Shown here: positions 57,016 through 64,000 of the stretch, piece by piece
Numbering within the stretch: the first letter of the stretch is position 1
How the letters are laid out: every line of letters begins with the position of its first letter
Source: Variovorax sp. PBL-E5
Lineage (GTDB): Bacteria; Pseudomonadota; Gammaproteobacteria; Burkholderiales; Burkholderiaceae_C
Direction of reading: 5' to 3'
NCBI RefSeq assembly: GCF_901827185.1
Contig: NZ_LR594671.1
Location: 124,001 to 188,000 of the forward strand
Length of the DNA stretch: 64,000 nt
Program-made: the position numbers and the translations under genes
The notes under the pieces: generated by a model
Told to the model about the DNA's origin: nothing
The model's database searches: none
Seen by the model: the letters and a program-made list of their open reading frames with translations, nothing else

Positions 57016-58914
57016 TCATGGGTCCGAGATCAGCGTCAGGCTGTCGTCGTCCTGGAAGGTCTCGATCTCGGCCACCCATTGCAGGAGGCGCACCTGAACC
57101 TCCTTGCTCGCCTCCTCGACGCGAGCTTGTACCTCTTCGACAAATTTCTGTTTCATGCCTGAAGGCCCATTGACCATGGTGGTGAGGATCTGGGCGGTCA
57201 GAGAATAGATCTTGCGTTCGTCGAGCGGCAACGCCGGATGCAATGAAAGGAGCGACACGTGTTGCGGCAGTGTCCGCAAATAGACCGCCTTGAAGACCAG
57301 CAGCTTTGCTTCTTCCTTGAGCACTTCGATGGGCTTGTCGCTGTTCGGCGAGAACTCGCTTGCGTCGACTTCCCGAAACAGTTTTTTGAGTATCGACACG
57401 AAAGGTCTCGGAAGCTCGAGTGTGCTGAAGTAGTTCAGCAATGGCGACAACAGAGAGCCCATGAAGTTGTTCCACTTGTGGTTGATCTCATTGGGCATAC
57501 CCGATTGATTCAATGGAGATATCCCTTGCTGGGCATGAGAGGTCCGCACGTGGGCGATTATCTGGGAGTACTCCACCGTGCGATGCGCAATCAGCTGCAG
57601 CAGTGGCTGTGCGGACGCGGCTCCGAAAGGGCCCAGCAGGGCGGCAAGCGGCTTCAGCGCAGGGCTGTTATGGCGAAAGATGCCCAGTCCTTGGAAGGCT
57701 GCGGATTTCAGTGTGCTGGTGAGTTGAACAGTCACTTCCGTCCATTCGTCCTTCGTCAAACGGTGTTGCTCGATGAACTCGCTCTGGAATTGCTGTGCGA
57801 TGACAACAGTCGCGACCTGGCTCAGATGGTTGCGCGCCTGGGTCTTTTCGGATTCAAACGCCGCTGCCTTCAAGCCCTTCATGCAATGCTCCAGCGGTGC
57901 AGCCAGCGACTTCACCAACAGGTTCAATTGGTCCTGAGTGGGCGTTGGAAGGTAGTGTGCGGTGCTGCGCACCAATTTGAAAATGCAGAACTGCTGGCAC
58001 ACCATCTTTCGAGCCCCGGAGCCTGTGCCGATCTCCGCGTGCATGCCTGCGGAGAGAAGCTGAAGGCGAAGGCTCAGCGCTTGCGTGTCTTCGGCGTTGG
58101 TGAAGTAGTCCGGAAACGCATTCTTGTAGCGCTGAATGGTTTGCTGCTCCGAACGCTTCTTCGTCGTCGTCATCGCATCCCAACGTGATTTCGACAAGGC
58201 TGCCAACTCGGGGGAGCGCGGCGACTGCGCTTGAGCGCGGGGCGATTGAAGCCGGGGAGAATGGGGACTGCGAGTCGCCGTCGAAAAATCCCTCTGGCGC
58301 GGCACGCGCTCCAGTTTGGGCCTCGGCTCCTTCTGCTGGAGCGAAAGAGCACGCGACATTGACTTCAGCTTCGTCCGGTGCGGCGGAGGGGGCAAGTCGT
58401 ATTCGGCATTTCTGTGCACCGGCGGCTTTTCCTCTCCGGAACGTCCCGGCGTGCGCAACAGAGGCTTTCGCTCGGTGGACGCCGTGTCGCCGTCAGGATG
58501 CTGTCCTGTGGATCCGGGCGGACGAGATGCGGGAGCGGAGGGAAGAGCCGCGCCAGTGCCTGCCGTCTGCGCTGTCGTCGTCGTTGTGGTCGTGATCGTC
58601 GTGGTTGTCGTCGCGCTTTCGCCGGGAAGCTCCGGCTCGCCCGGGGCGCCGACGCATTTCGCAAAGAGCTCGCGGTCGGCGAGCGTCAAATCCGATTCGA
58701 TCCCCGGCATGACCGGCACCGGCGCGCCGCCCCGGTGCGATGCGGAACCAAGAACGTCTCCGAGCTTGGGTCGCGGCGAAACCGGGTTTGTGCCCGTTGG
58801 CGCTGGCTGATGGAGATCCCTGGATTCCTTCTTCTCGGGTGAGACATCTCGTGGGCTCGGGGCCGGCGAGCCAGGAGAAGAAGGAGGAGTGGGAGGAGAA
58901 GAGATTGAGCGCAT
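57016..58914 (-). CDS. T3SS effector candidate (632 residues), paralogue of 59619-61328
   Basis: New family. Residues 1-~250 are disordered, rich in Ser/Pro/Arg, with a Thr-rich run (about residues 101-115) and the short motif HRGGAPVPV (about 61-69). The conserved helical domain starts near 261 (RYKNAFPDYFTN) and includes QFCIFKLVRSTAHYLPTPT and PLAALLGPFGAASAQPLLQL. The same blocks occur in order in the neighbour at 59619-61328. ATG 58914 is chosen over 58929 because GGAG (58921-58924) sits six bases before it. The gene is 69 bases after the chaperone stop, so both form one operon. No enzyme motif seen. Confidence 0.72.
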   Translation of the reverse strand: MRSISSPPTPPSSPGSPAPSPRDVSPEKKESRDLHQPAPTGTNPVSPRPKLGDVLGSASHRGGAPVPVMPGIESDLTLADRELFAKCVGAPGEPELPGESATTTTTITTTTTTTAQTAGTGAALPSAPASRPPGSTGQHPDGDTASTERKPLLRTPGRSGEEKPPVHRNAEYDLPPPPHRTKLKSMSRALSLQQKEPRPKLERVPRQRDFSTATRSPHSPRLQSPRAQAQSPRSPELAALSKSRWDAMTTTKKRSEQQTIQRYKNAFPDYFTNAEDTQALSLRLQLLSAGMHAEIGTGSGARKMVCQQFCIFKLVRSTAHYLPTPTQDQLNLLVKSLAAPLEHCMKGLKAAAFESEKTQARNHLSQVATVVIAQQFQSEFIEQHRLTKDEWTEVTVQLTSTLKSAAFQGLGIFRHNSPALKPLAALLGPFGAASAQPLLQLIAHRTVEYSQIIAHVRTSHAQQGISPLNQSGMPNEINHKWNNFMGSLLSPLLNYFSTLELPRPFVSILKKLFREVDASEFSPNSDKPIEVLKEEAKLLVFKAVYLRTLPQHVSLLSLHPALPLDERKIYSLTAQILTTMVNGPSGMKQKFVEEVQARVEEASKEVQVRLLQWVAEIETFQDDDSLTLISDP

Positions 58915-58983
58915 TGCATGCTCCGTCATCTGGTAGGTGGGCCGAAATGTCCGGGCGGGAACGCCGATGACTGTCTGCCGCTC

Positions 58984-59445
58984 TCAGGCCATGGCGGCCA
59001 TGAACAAGTCACCACCTTCTTCGAGAGGCGAGGCTTCGCAGTCCAGAGGATCTGCGACCATTCGCCGGGCCGCCTCCGTGTTTTCGACGTGCGTGCGCAA
59101 GGCATCGGCGATGTATTCGCCATCGAGAACGTCCGCATCCAGAAGATGAGTACAGAAGATGGCACGGGACATGCCGATGTCGAACGCATAGCCGCCACCG
59201 TAGGCGCTGTGCTCCTTCAGATTGAGTTCCAGGAGTTGCTCGCACACGCGCGCCTTGTCGTCGGGGCTCACGACGCCGAGATCGATGTAGCAGGCGATCG
59301 AATCCGGATCGTGCGTGGCATCGAACGCGAGCACGACTTCAACGTTGTCGATCGAAAAGCTGTAGCGCCCGTCGTCCAGCAATGGCTCATGGCCCAAGGC
59401 AAATGCCGTGGCTTCGCAAATTTCTTTGAAATGTTCCTGATTCAT
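58984..59445 (-). CDS. CesT-type T3SS chaperone shared by two paralogous effectors
   Basis: 153 residues, strongly acidic. N-terminal helix HFKEICEATAFALGHEPLL, strands RYSFSIDNVEVVLAFD and IACYIDLGVVS, helix CEQLLELNL, then a second strand pair (YAFDIGMSRAIFCTHLL) and a final helix. The layout matches the chaperone at 42921, with low identity. It lies between two paralogous effectors on the same strand and under its own candidate promoter at 59517-59544. It probably serves both through their common HRxGAPVPV region (inference). Confidence 0.8.
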   Translation of the reverse strand: MNQEHFKEICEATAFALGHEPLLDDGRYSFSIDNVEVVLAFDATHDPDSIACYIDLGVVSPDDKARVCEQLLELNLKEHSAYGGGYAFDIGMSRAIFCTHLLDADVLDGEYIADALRTHVENTEAARRMVADPLDCEASPLEEGGDLFMAAMA

Positions 59446-59516
59446 GAAAAGAAGAGTTCCTGATTCGATGGCTGAGGGTTGTGGTGCACGAACGATGGAC
59501 GCGCTTGCGCAAGCAC

Positions 59517-59544
59517 TGGGTAACGTGCGTTTTCGCCCAGTTCC
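59517..59544 (-). promoter_or_regulatory. Candidate ECF/hrp-box-like promoter for chaperone-effector operon
   Basis: Minus strand: GGAACT (59544-59539), 15 bases, TTACCCA (59523-59517). It is 72 bases before the chaperone start and inside the 173-base gap after the effector at 59619. Exact match to the GGAACN-N15-TTACNNA element. Confidence 0.7.
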
Positions 59545-59618
59545 ATTTCTCGCGGAGATGCGGCGAAAGCCGGACGCGAATGACCCTTGGTCTCGGGGTG
59601 CCGCAAGCGTGGTTCGGA

Positions 59619-61328
59619 CTACTGCGGCTCGAGCTTGTCCGCAAGTTGTCCGAAAAATTCGACAACGAGCGGCAGCATTTCCACTGTGATTCCCATTCTT
59701 TCGGGACGCGGCTGCGTGTCCGGCTTCATGGTGTAGCTGATCAAGCGTTGGAGTCGGCTCAGCATCAGCGCATGGATCTCTCGTTCGATGGGGGTTTTGA
59801 AGGGATCCGTCGAGGGCGCTGCCAAGTGCGAGACAACCAGGCGCAAGAACAGGAATTGAACGAGAGCAAGCTTTGCTTCGCGCCGGCGAAGCCTGGCGGC
59901 ATCGGATGCTTGCGACGATTCCAGGGGCACGCTGTCGTTGATCTGGGCAAACAGGTGGCGGATCGTGTCGGCGATCGGGAAAGAGAAACTGAAATTCCCC
60001 AGAAAGCGAATGGCATCCGACATCAGGAGGTTCCTCAAGTCGGCCCTGCTGTTCAATAGCGCGATCGCATCGCTGGCCCCTTTGACCTGCTTGAGTTCCG
60101 AGCTGCGCTTTTGGTATGTTTCGATCAGCGGCATCGCCAGGGCGGCCCCATAGGGGAGCAAGGCATCCAATAGAGGATTTATCTGCATCCCGATTTCGAT
60201 GGTTCTGAGCGTCAGCCTGGTCTGTGGAGAGGACAGCATCCTGCGGAGTTCGGCCGAAAGCCGAGTCCATATCTCGTCGAACAGGCGATGGTGCTGAAGG
60301 AACGCGTCGGGATAGCACTTTGCAATCACCGAGATGATGCTTGTCTCCAGGCGCTTGTACGCTCTGGCGAGATGCGCGGCAGCGGATCGGCCTATCAGCT
60401 TCTGCCTCTTCATGACCAGATGCCATTCCTTGACGCAGTAGTCCAGCGACGGCCCCAGCAGTTCCGTCATGCGATCCGGTTCACTCAGGGCCGCAGGTGG
60501 AGTGAAATGCAAGAAATGCTGAATCAGATCCGGAATGCAAAAACTCTGAAACTCCCGGGTGATGACGGCACGCCTGACCAACCGGGCATCTCCGCGGCCC
60601 TCGATAGGTCGTCCCCATTTTGCGATGCGTTCGTACAACTGCTTGATGGCCGGGTCGGTAAAGCATCCTGGAAAGGCTTGATAGTATTGAATGCAGATTT
60701 CTTCTCGAAGACGTTTGTTGGTCTTCGCAATTTCTTGCTCTCTCGTTGGCGCCTGCACGGTTCTGCGAGTTGAAAGCACCGTCTTCTTCGGATTTTTTCT
60801 CGCTTTCGCAATCGAATGGCTCAGAGGGGTCGCTTTGGAGTCCGGAGAAGAATGAATCTTCAGATCTCTCGCTCTCGACGTGTACTCCAATCTTCGTTTG
60901 GGCGCTTGAGGAATAAGCCCTGTCGGTGTCTCTGCGACAACAGGCGCAGACGATGTGGAAGGATCGGCCTCGGGCAAGTTGCCTTCCCGCTTGGGTGAGT
61001 GCGACGTTTCCGCGAAGTCGCCGGACAAAGATCTCCGTGACGTGCCTTGCAAGGTCAAGGCCCTGCTCTGAAAAAAGACCGGCACCGGTGCACCTGTCCG
61101 ATGCGTTGAGACCTTCCACTCGCGGGTTCCGCGCTGCTGCCCGATGACGCTGTTCAAGCGCCTTCCTTCGGGCGCGTCGGAAGCTGCGTCGAGGGTTGAA
61201 TGCGTTTGCGTGCCGACTTTCGATATCGGGCGATCGGTCAGCGGTGGCGGCGTGACCCGATGCTGGCGCGGCGAATCCGGCGGCGAGGCAGGCGGCGTGG
61301 TGGAGGGCGACTGGCGAATGGATTCCAT
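59619..61328 (-). CDS. T3SS effector candidate (569 residues), paralogue of 57016-58914
   Basis: New family. A disordered Ser/Pro/Arg-rich N-terminus (1-~200) contains HRTGAPVPV (about 76-84). The helical domain begins near 214 ([12 protein letters not shown]), followed by [34 protein letters not shown] and [20 protein letters not shown]. These align block by block with the neighbouring effector. The composition is less GC-rich than the flanking hutG and metH. It is preceded by an exact copy of the candidate sigma element at 61393-61420. No catalytic motif was recognised. Confidence 0.72.
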   Translation of the reverse strand: MESIRQSPSTTPPASPPDSPRQHRVTPPPLTDRPISKVGTQTHSTLDAASDAPEGRRLNSVIGQQRGTREWKVSTHRTGAPVPVFFQSRALTLQGTSRRSLSGDFAETSHSPKREGNLPEADPSTSSAPVVAETPTGLIPQAPKRRLEYTSRARDLKIHSSPDSKATPLSHSIAKARKNPKKTVLSTRRTVQAPTREQEIAKTNKRLREEICIQYYQAFPGCFTDPAIKQLYERIAKWGRPIEGRGDARLVRRAVITREFQSFCIPDLIQHFLHFTPPAALSEPDRMTELLGPSLDYCVKEWHLVMKRQKLIGRSAAAHLARAYKRLETSIISVIAKCYPDAFLQHHRLFDEIWTRLSAELRRMLSSPQTRLTLRTIEIGMQINPLLDALLPYGAALAMPLIETYQKRSSELKQVKGASDAIALLNSRADLRNLLMSDAIRFLGNFSFSFPIADTIRHLFAQINDSVPLESSQASDAARLRRREAKLALVQFLFLRLVVSHLAAPSTDPFKTPIEREIHALMLSRLQRLISYTMKPDTQPRPERMGITVEMLPLVVEFFGQLADKLEPQ

Positions 61329-61392
61329 GCGAAGGGTCTCTCAAGGGAGTTGATTGAGGAAAAGGAAGGAGGTCAGCGCGAAGACCCCGGAC

Positions 61393-61420
61393 TACGTAAC
61401 TCAGGACCCGGGTTGGTTCC
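61393..61420 (-). promoter_or_regulatory. Candidate ECF/hrp-box-like promoter for effector gene
   Basis: Minus strand: GGAACC (61420-61415), 15 bases, TTACGTA (61399-61393). It is 65 bases before the effector start at 61328. Its first half, GGAACC, equals the HrpL -35 consensus. Third exact copy of the element. Confidence 0.72.
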
Positions 61421-61469
61421 TTCGGTGAACAAGACCATGGGCGCGCAGAGCCTGTGGCCACTTCATAGA

Positions 61470-62528
61470 ATGACGTCCATGAACAAGCCCGTTGCCTATA
61501 CCCGCGCAAGCAAACTTCCGGACATCCTTGCGCAACGCATCGCGATCCTCGACGGCGCCATGGGCACGATGATCCAGCGCTTCAAACTCAACGAAGCGCA
61601 GTACCGCGGCGAGCGCTTCAAGGATTTCGAGCGCGACGTCAAGGGCAACAACGAACTGCTCTCGCTGACGCTGCCGGACGTCATCAGCGACATCCACGAA
61701 GGCTACCTCGCGGCCGGCGCCGACCTGATCGAGACCAACACCTTCGGCGCGACGCGCATCGCGCAGGAGGACTACAAGATGGCCGATCTGGCGCGCGAGA
61801 TGAACCTCGCCTCGGCCCGGCTCGCGCGTGCCGCCTGCGACAAGTTCAGCACGCCGGACAAGCCGCGCTTTGTCGCCGGCGCCCTCGGTCCGACGCCCAA
61901 GACGGCGAGCATCAGTCCCGACGTGAACGACCCGGGCGCGCGCAACGTGAGCTTCGAGGAACTGCGTGCGTCCTATTACGAGCAGGTCGAGGCGCTGGTC
62001 GAGGGCGGCGCCGACCTGCTGCTGGTCGAGACCATCTTCGATACGCTCAATTCGAAGGCCGCGCTGTTCGCGGTCGACGAGTATTTCGAAGCCAGCGGCG
62101 AGCGCCTGCCGCTGATCATCAGCGGCACCGTGACCGATGCCTCGGGCCGGATCCTGAGCGGCCAGACCGTCACCGCGTTCTGGCACAGCGTGCGCCACGC
62201 GCGGCCGCTGGCGGTCGGCCTCAACTGCGCGCTGGGCGCCGCGCTGATGCGCCCCTATCTGCAGGAGCTGGCGCGCGTCGCCGACGACACCTTCATCAGC
62301 TGCTATCCCAATGCCGGCCTGCCCAATCCGATGAGCGAGACCGGCTTCGACGAAACGCCCGACGTCACCTCGCGCCTGCTGCACGAGTTCGCGACCGATG
62401 GTCTCGTGAATATCGTGGGTGGCTGCTGCGGCACCACGCCGGAACACATCGCGGCCATCGGGCAGGCCGTCGCGCCGCTGGCGGCACGCACGCCGCATCG
62501 CGCGGCCTTCTACCGCGAAGCAGCCTGA
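61470..62528 (+). CDS. metH: Methionine synthase, homocysteine-binding half (split MetH)
   Basis: 352 residues, the homocysteine S-methyltransferase domain alone: [20 protein letters not shown] at the start, [16 protein letters not shown], and the zinc Cys residues in GLNCALG and [12 protein letters not shown]. In many beta-proteobacteria MetH is split in two genes; the partner with folate, cobalamin and activation domains is not seen here, and the next gene is unrelated. It moves a methyl group to homocysteine. ATG 61470 or 61479 may start it. Confidence 0.88.
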   Translation: MTSMNKPVAYTRASKLPDILAQRIAILDGAMGTMIQRFKLNEAQYRGERFKDFERDVKGNNELLSLTLPDVISDIHEGYLAAGADLIETNTFGATRIAQEDYKMADLAREMNLASARLARAACDKFSTPDKPRFVAGALGPTPKTASISPDVNDPGARNVSFEELRASYYEQVEALVEGGADLLLVETIFDTLNSKAALFAVDEYFEASGERLPLIISGTVTDASGRILSGQTVTAFWHSVRHARPLAVGLNCALGAALMRPYLQELARVADDTFISCYPNAGLPNPMSETGFDETPDVTSRLLHEFATDGLVNIVGGCCGTTPEHIAAIGQAVAPLAARTPHRAAFYREAA

Positions 62529-62635
62529 GCGCTGCTCGCGGCCGCTTGTGAAGCCGAGATAAAGAAGCTCTCCAAAGGTTGGCGCGGTGCACGTGCCGGC
62601 CAGTTGCAGCGTTGGGGGGACAGCGCCATGGCCGA

Positions 62636-62665
62636 TTGACAACGGGTCGAGCGGCGGCCTACCCT
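62636..62665 (+). promoter_or_regulatory. Sigma-70-like promoter of SH3 gene
   Basis: TTGACA (62636-62641), 18 bases, TACCCT (62660-62665), 20 bases before the ATG of the SH3 gene; RBS AAAGGAA follows. The -35 is perfect, the -10 is poor. Confidence 0.45.
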
Positions 62666-62684
62666 GATCCCAAAGGAACACCCC

Positions 62685-63485
62685 ATGAACCACAGAATTG
62701 CCCAGCGCTGGATCGGCATCGGAGCCCTCGCCATGGTGCTGCCGGTCGTCGCGGCTGCGCAGCAGGCCTTTACGCGCGGCCCGCTCAATCTTCGCGCCGG
62801 TCCATCGGGCGACTATCCGCTGGTGGCGCGCCTCGGGCCGGGGCAGCCGCTCGAGGTGCTCGGCTGTACCGATGGCTACGCCTGGTGCGACGTGGTGCTG
62901 CCCGACTCGATGCGCGGCTGGGCCAATGCGTCGCGGCTCGATTTCGCCTACGAGGATCAGCGCGTGCCGCTGGCCACCTATGGCGCCGCGATCGGCATTC
63001 CGCTGATCGGCTTTGCGATCGGCAACTATTGGGCCGATCACTACCGCGACCGCCCCTGGTACGGCGACCGGCGCTGGTGGCGCGGCGGGCCGCCGCCACC
63101 GGTGACCGGCTGGCGTCCGCCACCGCCGCCGCACGCAGGCTGGCGGCCCAATCCGTGGCAAGGCCCCGGTTTCGGCCCGCGCCCCGGTCCTGGTCCTGGG
63201 TTCCGCCCTGAACCCGGATTCCGGCCTCCGCCGGGGATCCGGCCTCCGGTCGATCCCGGCTTTCATCCGGGCGGGCGTCCGCCCGGCCCGGGCTTCAATC
63301 CTGGCAACGGCGGTATGCGTCCACCCGGTCAGGGGTTCGTTCCACCGCAAGGCGGTCCGCATCCAGGCCCTGGCATGGGACGGCCCGGTGGAGAACCCCG
63401 GCCCGGCTTCGAACCCGCGCCGCCGATGGGCGGTATCCGGCCGCAACCCCGCGTTCTGCCGCCGTCACCCAATACGCCGTCCTGA
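62685..63485 (+). CDS. Exported SH3b-domain protein with Pro/Gly-rich tail
   Basis: 266 residues. A signal peptide (about 1-25, ALAMVLPVVAAAQQ) is followed by an SH3b-like domain (about 28-90: TRGPLNLRAGPSGDYPLVARL, CTDGYAWCDVVLPDSMRGWAN). A hydrophobic glycine-rich piece (GAAIGIPLIGFAIGNYW) comes next, then a ~140-residue tail rich in Pro, Gly and Arg with repeats such as RPGPGPGFRPEPGFRPPPG. It is probably a cell-wall or periplasmic protein; its function is unknown. Confidence 0.78.
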   Translation: MNHRIAQRWIGIGALAMVLPVVAAAQQAFTRGPLNLRAGPSGDYPLVARLGPGQPLEVLGCTDGYAWCDVVLPDSMRGWANASRLDFAYEDQRVPLATYGAAIGIPLIGFAIGNYWADHYRDRPWYGDRRWWRGGPPPPVTGWRPPPPPHAGWRPNPWQGPGFGPRPGPGPGFRPEPGFRPPPGIRPPVDPGFHPGGRPPGPGFNPGNGGMRPPGQGFVPPQGGPHPGPGMGRPGGEPRPGFEPAPPMGGIRPQPRVLPPSPNTPS

Positions 63486-63531
63486 CGCGCAGTGCGTTCG
63501 GGCCCGAGGCAGGTGGCCCGGGACGCGCGAT

Positions 63532-64000
<469 letters not shown>

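Noticed and set aside
58930..58983. Separate promoter element before the effector at 58914
   Set aside because: The gap to the chaperone has no GGAAC-N15-TTAC; the effector is most likely in the chaperone's operon.
61329..61469. SAH or cobalamin riboswitch upstream of metH
   Set aside because: The conserved core sequences of these riboswitches were not recognised in the 141-base leader, which also carries the effector promoter on the other strand.

Overview
The window is GC-rich, densely coded DNA from a beta-proteobacterium, most likely a Comamonadaceae / Variovorax-like Burkholderiales. Supporting features are the Bug-type solute receptor inside a hut operon, a separate N-terminal methionine synthase half, GTP-type PEP carboxykinase, many LysR regulators, and a GcdH plus CoA-transferase pair. 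This assignment is inferred from gene content; no rRNA or tRNA gene was seen.

Layout. 1-2659: the edge of an MHS/MFS symporter, a cupin-AraC regulator and a divergent Fsr-like exporter. 2660-9365: a damaged type III secretion (T3SS) locus. It holds a HrpG-like regulator with a degenerate receiver, a headless histidine kinase, a 5'-truncated sctV, then sctD, sctE-like, sctF needle, an ECF sigma factor and an unknown convergent gene. 9371-33401: ordinary metabolism and regulation, including an MBL-rhodanese protein, 1-Cys peroxiredoxin, acetoacetyl-CoA synthetase, an ArsR/AHSA1 pair, a glutaryl-CoA module, trehalase, a flavin reductase, an SpmA-SpmB fusion and an omega-aminotransferase. 33468-42740: pckG, ilvA, a tandem AAA+ ATPase, a twice-frameshifted carotenoid oxygenase and recQ. 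42851-47173: a first effector island (CesT-type chaperone plus a 1260-residue protein). 47268-56940: the hut operon hutC-U-(three extra genes)-D-I-F-G, with two HutC operators. 57016-61420: a second effector island (effector, shared chaperone, paralogous effector). 61470-64000: metH homocysteine-binding half, an SH3 protein and the edge of an ABC ATPase.

Main finding. The same bipartite element, GGAACN-N15-TTACNNA, lies 40-80 bases upstream of the chaperone-effector operon at 42921, of the effector gene at 61328 and of the chaperone gene at 59445. A copy with one mismatch precedes the unknown gene at 9263 beside the ECF sigma gene. It resembles the HrpL hrp box (GGAACC-N15/16-CCACNNA) but has a different -10 half. 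I infer that the sigma factor at 8145-8738 drives a dispersed T3SS effector regulon in which the effectors are new families. The apparatus genes visible here are incomplete: a rearrangement junction near 4380 joins a kinase and sctV that have both lost their 5' ends.
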